A stretch of DNA of 64,000 bases from an alpha proteobacterium U9-1i (lineage in GTDB: Bacteria > Pseudomonadota > Alphaproteobacteria > Caulobacterales > Aquidulcibacteraceae), in NCBI GenBank assembly GCA_000974665.1, contig BBSY01000003.1:930001-994000 (forward strand). Reading direction: 5' to 3'. The first letter of the stretch is position 1, and each line of letters opens with the position of its first letter. The notes beneath the pieces were generated by a model. It was not told where the DNA came from. It worked only from the letters and a program-made list of their open reading frames with translations, and did not search any database. Of the stretch, positions 42,541 through 50,596 are shown piece by piece. The position numbers were made by a program, and so were the translations under genes.

Positions 42541-42840
42541 CGGGGCGGTCCTTCGCGAAATTTCTGTGACTGACGGCGTCTCTAACGCGTCGTTAACCGG
42601 CTTCCGTTGTCATGTGAACCATCGGATCAACCGGTCCGACCCGTCTCCATGAGGCTCAGCCTCTAAGTGGGGGAGAGCGTGGCCCAATTGCGCAAGCGCG
42701 CACAACGCCCTGGCTCACCGAGCCGCTCCGAAGCGGCCACCGAATCGACTCTCACGCATCATCCAAATCAGTTTTTCGACCCGCCCGCTTCCGGCAGCGG
42801 CGCGGCATCCTCCCCTGTCCGGTCCAAGAAGGAGATCGCA
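42541..42840. other. Gap between gamma carbonic anhydrase and phoH
   Basis: This 300-base divergent gap holds no separate gene that I can support. An in-frame GTG at 42667 would extend PhoH by 58 low-complexity residues, but the ribosome site just before 42841 argues against it. A small GAGGC-TCA-GCCTC hairpin lies at 42651-42663. Confidence 0.5.
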
Positions 42841-43611
42841 ATGGCGAAACGCACCGCCAAGCGCAGGCAGAACGTCCGCGAAGGCGTACTGAACGTGCAG
42901 GAATTCCAACGTGAGGACCGCCGGACACGCAACCTGCAGGTTCTGGATGGTGGCTGGCAGCCGGCAAATGACGGCGGCCGCGACCAGGCCTTCGTCAAAA
43001 ACGTCCGCCCGAAATCAAAGGGCCAGACCGCGCTCATGGAAGCGATCGACGCGCATTCACTCGTGCTGGCGCTCGGCCCCGCCGGCACCGGCAAAACCTA
43101 TCTCGCGATCGCCAAAGCCGTCGAAGCGCTTGAGAGCGGCAAGGTCGGCCGCATCGTTCTCTCGAGGCCTGCTGTCGAAGCCGGCGAATCGCTTGGCTAT
43201 CTGCCCGGCGCGATGGAAGACAAGCTCGCCCCCTATCTGCGCCCGCTTTACGACGCGCTCACCGATCGCCTTTCCGCCAAGCGCCTCAAAGCGCTCATGG
43301 CTGAAGGTCTGATTGAGATCGCGCCGGTCGGCTTCATGCGCGGCCGTACGCTCAACAACGCCTTCGTGGTCATCGACGAAGCCCAGAACTGCACTTACGG
43401 CCAGATCAAGATGCTGCTGACGCGTTTGGGCTGGCATTCGACCATGGTCGTCACCGGCGACCCCGCGCAAACCGATTTGTTGCCGGATTTATCTGGCCTT
43501 CACGCTGTCGCCGATAAACTCGAAAGCGTCGAAAACATCGCCGTCGTCCGCTTGGGTGACGTCGACATCGTCCGCCATCCTCTTGTCGCCAGCATGTTGG
43601 GAGTGTTGTAG
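42841..43611 (+). CDS. PhoH family ATPase
   Basis: A 256-residue P-loop ATPase. Walker A is GPAGTGKT, and Walker B with the following Asn-Cys is DEAQNCT. The chain opens with a basic segment (AKRTAKRRQNVREG) that may bind RNA. PhoH proteins are thought to be RNA-related ATPases induced by stress in some bacteria; the job here is not defined, and the common partner ybeY is not adjacent. The ATG at 42841 has AAGGAG just upstream. A clear terminator follows. Confidence 0.93.
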   Translation: MAKRTAKRRQNVREGVLNVQEFQREDRRTRNLQVLDGGWQPANDGGRDQAFVKNVRPKSKGQTALMEAIDAHSLVLALGPAGTGKTYLAIAKAVEALESGKVGRIVLSRPAVEAGESLGYLPGAMEDKLAPYLRPLYDALTDRLSAKRLKALMAEGLIEIAPVGFMRGRTLNNAFVVIDEAQNCTYGQIKMLLTRLGWHSTMVVTGDPAQTDLLPDLSGLHAVADKLESVENIAVVRLGDVDIVRHPLVASMLGVL

Positions 43612-43671
43612 CCGCATCTTCGCCGCGCGGGCGGCGTGTTGGAATTGGGTTTAATTCAACGAAATGACTCA

Positions 43672-43704
43672 CGCCCCGGTTTGAAGCCGGGGCGTTTTTC
43701 TTTT
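43672..43704 (+). terminator. Rho-independent terminator after phoH
   Basis: CGCCCCGG (43672-43679) pairs with CCGGGGCG (43687-43694), followed by TTTTTCTTTT. It is 60 bases after the stop. Confidence 0.92.
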
Positions 43705-43742
43705 GTTGGGAAATGGGCAATGGGCAACAGAGCGAAACTCGT

Positions 43743-43844
43743 CGTCATCCCGGCCGAGTAGAGCGAGAGCCGGGACCTGGGGGGTCGTAGGGCTCTTCGT
43801 TTGCCTCTGGGTCCCGGATGCCGCTTCGCGGCTCCGGGATGACG
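43743..43844. repeat. ~100-base palindromic intergenic repeat, copy C
   Basis: Arms CGTCATCCCGG (43743-43753) and CCGGGATGACG (43834-43844), with inner CGGGACCTGGGG and CTGGGTCCCGG pairing. It fills most of the gap between the phoH terminator and the end of the DUF3126 gene. Confidence 0.88.
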
Positions 43845-43851
43845 AGTGGGC

Positions 43852-44304
43852 TCACTCCCCGTCGAGATCGATATCGAGAATGCTCATCGTCAACACTTGG
43901 CCCTCGTCCTCATCCACCGACACCGTGCCGACGAACTCGCCATGCACATACACTTCCGCTGAATCCGTCTTGCGCGGACGCGCGCGCACGTCGAGATCGG
44001 CTGCATGCAGCACCTGGCGCAGCGCGCCCTGCAAACGAACGCGTTCCGGCTCGTCTATGGGCGCGTTTTTCTTGGCGCCGGGCGCGCGCGGCACGGCCAA
44101 GCTAATCGAATAACTCAATTCGCCCTCATCCTCGTCGCGCAGGAGTTCAGCGACCGATTTCCCGTCCACCAGCACATCGGCAAGGTCAGCGCTTTTCGAC
44201 ACCACCGACACGGTGGGCGAGCCGAGCAGCTTCGAGAGATAGGCGCCGAGGCGCGCGGTTTCGTTGGCGTTCACGGTGTGCGGTCCTTCTGGATAGACCC
44301 GCAA
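43852..44304 (-). CDS. Protein with two DUF3126-like repeats
   Basis: A 150-residue cytosolic protein. The second half (residues ~88-148: RLQGALRQVLHAADLDVRAR, DSAEVYVHGEFVGTVSVDED) fits DUF3126, normally a stand-alone ~70-residue alphaproteobacterial protein. The first half (~14-72: RLGAYLSKLLGSPTVSVVS, ADVLVDGKSVAEL, DEGELSYSISL) is a diverged copy of the same fold. The duplication therefore looks internal. The function of DUF3126 is unknown. Its 3' end lies eight bases from palindrome copy C. Confidence 0.8.
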   Translation of the reverse strand: MRVYPEGPHTVNANETARLGAYLSKLLGSPTVSVVSKSADLADVLVDGKSVAELLRDEDEGELSYSISLAVPRAPGAKKNAPIDEPERVRLQGALRQVLHAADLDVRARPRKTDSAEVYVHGEFVGTVSVDEDEGQVLTMSILDIDLDGE

Positions 44305-44328
44305 ACTAGCCCGCGATTATGGCTAGGC

Positions 44329-44610
44329 CTAGTCGAAATCCCAATGGGTCGCCTGCCGCCGCAGATGTCGGCCAACCATAAACGCCGCCAGCCCCAACAC
44401 GCCGAACGTACCAACGACCGCCAGGTAATCCCACATGCCGTCGTAGATCGCGCCCATCAGCGAAAACGGCGTAATCAGCGCGATCAGCACCAAGGCCACG
44501 CCGACCGCCGTGCCCGTCTTGATCAGCACATCGCCAAAATAATAATTGCGGTCGATCTCGCCGCGGGGGCGGCGTTGAGCTTTCTGCGGAGCGCGTTTGC
44601 GTTTGGCCAT
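44329..44610 (-). CDS. Small membrane protein
   Basis: About 93 residues from the ATG at 44610. The N-terminal ~28 residues are strongly basic (AKRKRAPQKAQRRPRGEIDR), followed by two membrane segments (~35-55 and ~62-80) and a short polar tail. A cytosolic basic N terminus followed by a helical hairpin is expected. I recognise no family. It lies 24 bases upstream of the DUF3126 gene on the same strand and may share its transcript. Confidence 0.7.
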   Translation of the reverse strand: MAKRKRAPQKAQRRPRGEIDRNYYFGDVLIKTGTAVGVALVLIALITPFSLMGAIYDGMWDYLAVVGTFGVLGLAAFMVGRHLRRQATHWDFD

Positions 44611-44655
44611 GCGCGCCAACTTAGCCGGATTCGCGCGCCGGCTTCGCCGTTCCGC

Positions 44656-45060
44656 CTAGCGAACGATCTCGAACTGGCCTGTCGCGCCCGGCAACGTCCA
44701 CGTGCCAACAATGCGGCGATCCGAAACGACTTGGCCCGCGTACGTCACCGCATGCGACACGCCCCCGGCGCCGTCATAGGTTTTCAGCATCGCGAACTGC
44801 CCGTTGCGCACATTGCCCTGCAATGTCGCTTGCAAGAAGCGCGTGCTGTTGTCGCCGAAGGTGTTGGGCTCCGCCGACGACCCGACGAAATCACCGCCGG
44901 GCTGGCCATCGTCAAACGTGACTTGGAAACCTGTCCCGGCGCCATCGGCGCCCCAGAACGCACCCTGCCACACGCCGCTAAGATCAATGGCCTGCTGCGC
45001 CGACGCACCCGGCGCAAACGCCAACGCACCCGCGATCATCAGTGCTTTCGCGATCCGCAT
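44656..45060 (-). CDS. Small secreted protein, function unknown
   Basis: A 134-residue protein from the ATG at 45060, preceded by GGGGAG. The signal peptide is cleaved after GASAQ. The mature part is beta-rich, opening with AIDLSGVWQGAFWG and ending in RIVGTWTLPGATGQFEI, both reminiscent of lipocalin-like strand patterns and of the secreted protein at 3264-3752. A longer frame would add 26 residues without a signal sequence. It follows gatA on the minus strand with 85 bases between. Confidence 0.7.
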   Translation of the reverse strand: MRIAKALMIAGALAFAPGASAQQAIDLSGVWQGAFWGADGAGTGFQVTFDDGQPGGDFVGSSAEPNTFGDNSTRFLQATLQGNVRNGQFAMLKTYDGAGGVSHAVTYAGQVVSDRRIVGTWTLPGATGQFEIVR

Positions 45061-45145
45061 CGCACTCCCCTTTTTGCCGGGCAATCCTGGCCGATGAAGT
45101 CCAGCGCAAGCAAGACCAAACAGCGCCGCCCCCCTCAACCGAGTG

Positions 45146-46621
45146 TCACCACCATTTCGCGGGCTTGGCGCGGAAGTTCGCGGCTTTTTCCAAGGCAGCG
45201 CTGACGGCGAACACGCTCTCTTCGTCGAGCGCTTTGCCGATCACCTGCAAGCCAAGCGGCAAGCCGTTCGCATCGGTCGCCGCCGGCAGCGCAAGCCCCG
45301 GAAGGCCCGCGAGGTTCGCGGTCACCGTGAAGATGTCGTTCAAATACATCGCCACCGGATCGGCGCTCTTCTCGCCGAGCGCGAAAGCGGCCGACGGCGT
45401 CGCCGGCGTTAGAATAGCGTCGACACTCTCAAACGCATCGCGGAAATCTTGGGCGATGCGCTGACGCACCTTTTGCGCGCGCAGATAATAGGCGTCGTAG
45501 TAACCCGCGCTCAGCACGTAGGTGCCAATGAGGATACGGCGCTGCACTTCCTTACCAAATCCGGACGCGCGCGTGTTTTCATACGTCGCGTTCAAATCCT
45601 TGCCGTCGACGCGCGCGCCGTATCGCATGCCATCATAACGCGCGAGGTTGGACGACGCCTCGGCGGGCGCTACGATGTAATAGGTCGGCAGCGCATATTT
45701 TGTGTGCTTAAGCGAGATCGGCTTGATCTTCGCGCCAGCGTCCTTCGCCCATGCGATGCCTTGCTGCCAAAGCGCCTCGATCTCGGGCGGCATGCCATCG
45801 ACGCGATATTCTTCCGGAACGCCGATCGTCATACCTTTGATCGACTTGCCGCACGCCGCGCGGAAATCCGGAAGCTTGTCGGGCAACGACGTTGAATCCT
45901 TCGGATCATGCCCGGCCATCGATTGCAGCAGCATCGCGCTGTCTTCGACGGTCTTGGCAATCGGCCCCGCTTGATCGAGCGACGACGCGAACGCCACCAC
46001 GCCCCAGCGCGAACAGCGCCCGTAAGTTGGCTTCATCCCCACTGTGCCGGTAAACGCCGCCGGCTGGCGGATTGAGCCGCCAGTATCGGTGGCCGTCGCG
46101 CCCAGGCACAAATCCGCGCTCACAGCCGCAGCGGAACCGCCAGACGAACCACCCGGCGTGAGTTTTGCGTCCTCGTTGCCGCGCCGCCAGGGCGACACAA
46201 CCGGGCCGAACTTCGACGTCTCGTTTGACGAGCCCATCGCGAACTCGTCCATGTTGAGTTTGCCCAACATCAGCGCCCCGTCGCCGAACAAATTCGCGGT
46301 GACTGTGCTTTCGTAAGTGGGTGTGAACTCGCCGAGCACGCCTGAACACGCCGTCGTGCGCACGCCTTCGGTGCAGAACAAATCCTTGATGCCGAGCGGC
46401 GCGCCCTCAAGCGGCCCAGCTTTGCCGGCGGCGCGCTTGGCGTCAGACGCCTTCGCGGCGGCGCGCGCCTTTTCGGGTGTCGTCACAACAAACGCATTCA
46501 AATGCGGGTTCGCCTTATCGATCGCGGCGATGAACGCGTCCGTAAGCTCAACGGAGGAGAATTGCTTCTTCTCCATGCCATCGAGCGCGTTGGCGAGAGT
46601 GAGGGAGGTCAGGTCGGTCAT
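45146..46621 (-). CDS. gatA: Asp-tRNA(Asn)/Glu-tRNA(Gln) amidotransferase subunit A
   Basis: The 491-residue amidase subunit of GatCAB, which releases ammonia from glutamine for tRNA-bound Glu or Asp. The amidase-signature triad is complete: Lys79 (GIKDLF), cis-Ser159 ([10 protein letters not shown]) and Ser183 ([10 protein letters not shown]). The C-terminal part (GLPGLALPA) is typical. It is on the same strand as gatC but separated from it by a GNAT gene and palindrome copy D. gatB is about 15 kb to the left. Confidence 0.97.
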   Translation of the reverse strand: MTDLTSLTLANALDGMEKKQFSSVELTDAFIAAIDKANPHLNAFVVTTPEKARAAAKASDAKRAAGKAGPLEGAPLGIKDLFCTEGVRTTACSGVLGEFTPTYESTVTANLFGDGALMLGKLNMDEFAMGSSNETSKFGPVVSPWRRGNEDAKLTPGGSSGGSAAAVSADLCLGATATDTGGSIRQPAAFTGTVGMKPTYGRCSRWGVVAFASSLDQAGPIAKTVEDSAMLLQSMAGHDPKDSTSLPDKLPDFRAACGKSIKGMTIGVPEEYRVDGMPPEIEALWQQGIAWAKDAGAKIKPISLKHTKYALPTYYIVAPAEASSNLARYDGMRYGARVDGKDLNATYENTRASGFGKEVQRRILIGTYVLSAGYYDAYYLRAQKVRQRIAQDFRDAFESVDAILTPATPSAAFALGEKSADPVAMYLNDIFTVTANLAGLPGLALPAATDANGLPLGLQVIGKALDEESVFAVSAALEKAANFRAKPAKWW

Positions 46622-46644
46622 GTGTTTCGCTTCAATTTGAACTT

Positions 46645-46746
46645 CGTCATTCCGGACGCGCGGAGCGCGATCCGGAACCCAGGGGCAAACACGCAGCTGG
46701 CGGCCCCTGGGTTCCGGGTTCGGCCTGCGGCCGCCCCGGAATGACG
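46645..46746. repeat. ~100-base palindromic intergenic repeat, copy D
   Basis: Arms CGTCATTCCGG (46645-46655) and CCGGAATGACG (46736-46746); inner arms CCGGAACCCAGGGGC and GCCCCTGGGTTCCGG pair perfectly. It lies between the GNAT gene and gatA, inside what would be the gatC-gatA operon. Confidence 0.9.
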
Positions 46747-46762
46747 ATGATGTTTTGTGAAC

Positions 46763-47227
46763 TCATGCGCTCAACGATTTCGCGTAGAACGCCGTCCAAG
46801 CGCTCGGCGGATAATCCAGCACCGGCTCGCACGGAACGAACGCGCCGCGTTCGTATACGCGCTTGGCGGCGTCGAAATTGGCGCCGGTTTCGAGCACGAC
46901 GCGTGTCAGGCCTTCCTGTCGCGCCAGCGCTTCAATGCGCGAAAGGATCGCCCCGCCTACGCCAAGCCCACGCGCTTGCGGCGTTACGAACATGCGCTTC
47001 ACTTCGCCAATCCCGCCCACGTGCCGGCGCAGCGCGCCCATGCCAAGCGCCGCGCCGTCAGCGTCGCGCGCGACAAACACCGTCGTATCGTCCCCCGCCA
47101 TCTGCTCGACCGTCATATGATGGCGAAATTCAGCCGGCGTCAGCCCGTAGGTGAACTCGTTCAGCGCTTGCACGAGCGCACGCACGTCGTCCTGCAACGG
47201 CGTTTCGGTGGCGATGGCGAAGCTCAC
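46763..47227 (-). CDS. GNAT family N-acetyltransferase
   Basis: A 154-residue acetyltransferase starting at GTG 47227, which overlaps the gatC stop as GTGA. The acetyl-CoA-binding motif A is GEVKRMFVTPQARGLGVGGA, followed by the ETG and RVYERGAF segments of motif B. The closest broad type is the small PhnO/RimI-like GNAT group that modifies amines or small molecules. Its tight coupling to gatC is striking, but a role in tRNA amidation is only a guess. Confidence 0.92.
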   Translation of the reverse strand: MSFAIATETPLQDDVRALVQALNEFTYGLTPAEFRHHMTVEQMAGDDTTVFVARDADGAALGMGALRRHVGGIGEVKRMFVTPQARGLGVGGAILSRIEALARQEGLTRVVLETGANFDAAKRVYERGAFVPCEPVLDYPPSAWTAFYAKSLSA

Positions 47228-47514
47228 TCCACAACCTTCGGCACGACGAAGAACCCGTCTTCGCTCTTCGGCGCATTCTTCAACACCCGGTCGGGGTCGG
47301 CGCCATCGTTCACGACGTCCTCGCGCATCGGCAGGCGCATGCCCTCGACGGCGCTGGTCATCGGCGTCACGCCGTCGACGTCCACCTCGTTCAACTGTTC
47401 GATCCAAGCCATGATGCCGTTGAGTTCAGCCGCCATCGGCGCCACGCGCTCCTCGGGCAGCGCCAAACGCGCCAGTTTGGCCACTTTGCGGACGGTTTTT
47501 TCATCGATCGACAT
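47224..47514 (-). CDS. gatC: Asp-tRNA(Asn)/Glu-tRNA(Gln) amidotransferase subunit C
   Basis: The 96-residue GatC subunit, which wraps around the A-B interface. It begins with the conserved KTVRKVAKLARLALPEE and contains LNGIMAWIEQLNEVDVDGV and MTSAVEGMRLPMREDVV. Length and ending (FFVVPKVVE) are typical. It is divergently oriented from ruvX; a strong hairpin sits in the shared 115-base upstream region. Confidence 0.96.
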   Translation of the reverse strand: MSIDEKTVRKVAKLARLALPEERVAPMAAELNGIMAWIEQLNEVDVDGVTPMTSAVEGMRLPMREDVVNDGADPDRVLKNAPKSEDGFFVVPKVVE

Positions 47515-47565
47515 GACGCTGCGAGCTACCAGCCGGCGGACCCCGCTTCAACCCCTCTGGACCTC

Positions 47566-47609
47566 CGGCGCCCCGCCGGCCTACGCCAAAGCTGGCCGGC
47601 GGGGCGCCG
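47566..47609. repeat. 16-base-arm hairpin in the gatC/ruvX divergent region
   Basis: CGGCGCCCCGCCGGCC (47566-47581) and GGCCGGCGGGGCGCCG (47594-47609) are perfect inverted copies with a 12-base loop. Since the genes diverge, it cannot be a terminator of either. It may be an insertion of a palindromic repeat or a regulatory structure in the ruvX leader. Confidence 0.75.
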
Positions 47610-47629
47610 CTGGTGCATAGAGGCGCGGA

Positions 47630-48106
47630 TTGCCCCAACTTGACCTTGCCCAATTCGCCGCGGCCCTCCCGCCGACGGGCGCCGTTCTCGGGCTTGATCC
47701 CGGCGAGAAACGCATCGGCATCGGCGTGAGCGACACCACGCGCATGATCGCGTCATCGATCGACACCATCGCGCGCAAGAAATTCTCCATCGACGCGCAA
47801 GCCATCCTCGCCGCCTACGATCATCGCGCTTGCGTCGGCATGGTTGTCGGCCATCCGCTCAACATGGATGGCAGCACCGGCCCTTCCGCTCAGGCCGCAC
47901 GCGCCTTCGCGCGCAATTTGCTGGCGCTACGCGATGTGCCGCTGCTGCTCTGGGACGAGCGCCTCTCAACCGCCGCCGTCACCCGCACCTTGATTGCGGG
48001 CGACATGAGCCGCCGTCGTCGCGGCGAAGTCGTCGACAAAGTCGCCGCCGGCTACATGCTGCAAGGTGCGCTCGACGCCATGAAGGAGCGGCTGGCCGGT
48101 GGGTGA
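47630..48106 (+). CDS. ruvX: Putative Holliday junction resolvase / pre-16S rRNA nuclease (YqgF)
   Basis: A 158-residue RNase H-fold protein. GAVLGLDPGEKRIGIGVSD gives the first catalytic Asp, VGHPLNMDGSTGPSAQ the conserved strand motif and WDERLSTAA the second acidic site. In E. coli YqgF processes 16S rRNA 5' ends. The start is TTG at 47630 with AGAGG seven bases upstream; no ATG precedes the conserved region. The stop overlaps the transporter gene downstream. Confidence 0.93.
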   Translation: MPQLDLAQFAAALPPTGAVLGLDPGEKRIGIGVSDTTRMIASSIDTIARKKFSIDAQAILAAYDHRACVGMVVGHPLNMDGSTGPSAQAARAFARNLLALRDVPLLLWDERLSTAAVTRTLIAGDMSRRRRGEVVDKVAAGYMLQGALDAMKERLAGG

Positions 48107-49016
48107 GGTCGTCTCCGCGCTCGCGCCGGTGTTCTTGATTATCGCGCTTGGCTGGGCCGCGCGCGCCAGCCGGATCGCCACGCCTGAATCGTTCGGCGCG
48201 GTGAACCGATTCGGCTATTTCGTTCTCTATCCGGCGTTTCTCTTCACAACCGTAACCAGCGCGGATTTCTCAAGCGGCGACGCTTTGCCGTTCGTGCTGG
48301 GCGTGCTCGCCGGCTTTTCCGTGATGATCGCCATCGGCCTCGCATTGCGCTTGGTGTTTCGCGGCGACGGGCCGTCTTACACCAGCGTTTTCCAGGGCAC
48401 GGTGCGTTGGAACGGCTTTCCGTTGCTCGCAGCCGCCACCGCACTCTATGGCCCGCAAGGTTTGCAACTCATCGGCCTCGCGTTTGGGCCGCTCGTGTTT
48501 CTCGTCAACGTTGTGTCGGTGATGGTGCTCGCACGCTGGGGCGCGGCGAGAGCGACCAGCTGGCGCGCTGTGCTTGATCAGATCATCGCCAACCCGCTCA
48601 TCCTCTCATGCGCGGCGGGCCTGCTCGCGCAAGCGCTTGGCCTCACGCATCTGGGCCCTGTCAGCGAAGCGCTGCGCCTCGTGGGGCAAGCGGCGATGCC
48701 CGTCGCGCTGATGACGGTCGGCGCCGGGCTCGATTTCAAATCTCTGCGGGCTGACAGCGTTAAGGTCGGCGTGGCGAGTTTCTTCAAGCTGCTCATCGCG
48801 CCCATCGTCTTGTGGGGATCGGCGACCTTGTGCGGCGCAAGCCCGATGGCGGCCGCCGTCGCCGCCGGCATTGGCGCGACGCCGGTCGCGGCCGCCGGCT
48901 ACACACTCGCGCGCGAGATGGGCGGCGACGTGCGCCTCATGGCCGCTTTAATCACCGCAACCACGCTGATTTCCTTCATTACCATGCCGCTCGTGATCGG
49001 CTTGGCGCTGCCCTGA
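48099..49016 (+). CDS. AEC family (auxin efflux carrier-like) transporter
   Basis: A 305-residue inner-membrane transporter with ten predicted segments. The opening ALAPVFLIIALGWAARASRI and the central NPLILSCAAGLLAQALG are typical of AEC proteins, which export malonate, malate or other carboxylates in the few characterised bacteria. The start is GTG at 48099, eight bases inside ruvX, so translation may be coupled. The two functions have no obvious link. Confidence 0.9.
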   Translation: MGEVVSALAPVFLIIALGWAARASRIATPESFGAVNRFGYFVLYPAFLFTTVTSADFSSGDALPFVLGVLAGFSVMIAIGLALRLVFRGDGPSYTSVFQGTVRWNGFPLLAAATALYGPQGLQLIGLAFGPLVFLVNVVSVMVLARWGAARATSWRAVLDQIIANPLILSCAAGLLAQALGLTHLGPVSEALRLVGQAAMPVALMTVGAGLDFKSLRADSVKVGVASFFKLLIAPIVLWGSATLCGASPMAAAVAAGIGATPVAAAGYTLAREMGGDVRLMAALITATTLISFITMPLVIGLALP

Positions 49017-49056
49017 TTTGGGAACCGGCCCGCGGGCCTGCGCCTTTTCGTGAGGC

Positions 49057-50103
49057 ATGAAAGCCAAGGCCATCCCGCCAGAGCGCGCCGCCAGGCAGGC
49101 TGGCTTGACCTACGTCACCGACCAGGCGGCCGGCATTCGCCGGCAGCGCACGCGCTCCGGCTTTTCCTACCGCAACGCGCGCGGCGCAGCCGTGCGCGAC
49201 AAAGCGACACTCATGCGCATCAAAAGCCTCGCCGTGCCGCCGGCCTGGGAGGACGTGTGGATCTGTCCAAACGCGCGCGGGCACCTCCAAGCCACTGGCC
49301 GCGACGCCCGCGGACGCAAGCAGCATCGCTATCATCCACGCTTCCGCGAGGTGCGCGACGAAGCCAAGTACGATGGGCTGGTTCAGTTCGCCAAAGCGCT
49401 GCCAAAGCTCCGCGCTCACGTCGCGCGCGACATGCGCCGCAAAGGCGTGCCGCGCGAGAAAGTGCTCGCGGCGGTGACCCACCTGCTCGACACCTCGCTC
49501 ATCCGCGTTGGCAATGACGATTACGCCAAGAGCAACAATTCCTACGGCCTGACGACGCTGAAGGATCGTCATGCGGAAGTGAAGGGCGAAACACTGCGCT
49601 TCATCTTCACCGGCAAGTCGGGCAAAAGCTGGCGGCTTACGCTGAAGGATCGGCGCGTCGCCAAGATCGTGAAGGCCGCGCAGGATTTGCCAGGCCAACG
49701 CCTTTTCCAATATCGCAAGGACAACGGCGAAATCGGCCAGATCACCTCAACCGACGTGAACGCGTATCTGCGCGAAGTCAGCGGCGCCGATCTCACGGCC
49801 AAGCACTTTCGCACCTGGGCAGGCACGGTGATCGCGGCGGCGTCGCTGAAACGGCTCGGCCGCGCCGATACGCAAACTTTAGCACGCGCGAACATCAAGC
49901 AGGCGATCGAAGAGGTGTCGCACACCTTGGGCAACACGCCCGCCGTCTGCCGGAAGAGCTACGTGCATCCGGTCCTTCTCGAAAGCTACGAAGCGGGCGC
50001 ACTCAGTCTCCACGTCGCGCGCCACGCCGGCCTTTCGGCGCACGAAGCGTCATTGCTTGCATTCCTCAGCCGCACGAAGCGCGCCTCGAAAGCGCGCGGC
50101 TGA
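49057..50103 (+). CDS. DNA topoisomerase IB (poxvirus-type)
   Basis: A 348-residue type IB topoisomerase that relaxes supercoils through a 3'-phosphotyrosine. The N-terminal beta domain (AGLTYVTDQAAGIRRQRTRSGF) and the catalytic domain are present: Arg and Lys in VGNDDYAKSNNSYGLTTL and LRFIFTGKSGK, His in KHFRTWAGT, and the nucleophile Tyr in CRKSYVHPVLLESY. Such bacterial TopIB genes are scattered among Alphaproteobacteria, often of poxvirus/mimivirus type. Its stop abuts that of the next convergent gene. Confidence 0.95.
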   Translation: MKAKAIPPERAARQAGLTYVTDQAAGIRRQRTRSGFSYRNARGAAVRDKATLMRIKSLAVPPAWEDVWICPNARGHLQATGRDARGRKQHRYHPRFREVRDEAKYDGLVQFAKALPKLRAHVARDMRRKGVPREKVLAAVTHLLDTSLIRVGNDDYAKSNNSYGLTTLKDRHAEVKGETLRFIFTGKSGKSWRLTLKDRRVAKIVKAAQDLPGQRLFQYRKDNGEIGQITSTDVNAYLREVSGADLTAKHFRTWAGTVIAAASLKRLGRADTQTLARANIKQAIEEVSHTLGNTPAVCRKSYVHPVLLESYEAGALSLHVARHAGLSAHEASLLAFLSRTKRASKARG

Positions 50104-50385
50104 TCATTCGAACAGGTCGCCCTGCTTCTTCTTCGGCGTCGAGAACGGCGCGACCGGCTCGCTGGCTTCCACCACAAAGCTCGCATCTTCCTCGAAACTC
50201 GGATGGTTCGTCGGATCCCACACGTACGTGTTGGATTGCGCCGCAGGTTCAAGCGGCGCGCCGGCATGCGCCACAGGCGCCGCGTCAGCCTTCGCCGGGC
50301 CGATGCCCGCCACCACCGCCGCAAACGCCAAGCCCACGGGCCGCAGCGGCGCGAAATCGTCTCGTTTGGGGTGGGCGTTTTTCAT
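50104..50385 (-). CDS. Small hypothetical protein
   Basis: A 93-residue protein with a moderately hydrophobic N-terminal stretch (residues ~15-38, Ala-rich, VGLAFAAVVAGIGPAKADA) that could be a signal or membrane segment, and an acidic, Pro-rich remainder ending KKKQGDLFE. I recognise no family. It abuts the topoisomerase gene stop to stop. Its upstream gap towards pyrB (211 bases) contains GTTCC...GGAAC dyads but no clear promoter. Confidence 0.55.
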   Translation of the reverse strand: MKNAHPKRDDFAPLRPVGLAFAAVVAGIGPAKADAAPVAHAGAPLEPAAQSNTYVWDPTNHPSFEEDASFVVEASEPVAPFSTPKKKQGDLFE

Positions 50386-50596
50386 CTCAGGCGCCTCGTG
50401 CTTAGCCTTTGCTCAATCGGCCGTTCCGCCAGAACAGTCCGACGGAACAAAACCAGTACAATACGGAGTCCAAGGCCGCAATACGCTGCGATTAGGGCGC
50501 TTTCGCCACATGGCTTAAGCCCAGGCTGGTCGTTCCGGGGGAGAATCACTGTCTATGGGGCGCTCGGCGCGGCGATAGGCTAGATGTTGAGCCGGA

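Noticed and set aside
42667-42840. 58-residue N-terminal extension of PhoH from a GTG
   Set aside because: The extension is low-complexity (Ser/Pro/Ala) and the strong AAGGAG just ahead of the ATG at 42841 marks the real start.
44005-45204. Open frame of 399 codons on the plus strand across three minus-strand genes
   Set aside because: It runs antisense to the DUF3126, small membrane and secreted protein genes, which have proper starts and features. The translated product shows only Arg/His/Gln-rich low-complexity sequence.
50425-50460. Possible LexA box in the pyrB upstream gap
   Set aside because: The GTTC/GAAC elements there are spaced 5 and 9 bases, not the 7 typical of alphaproteobacterial GTTC-N7-GTTC sites.
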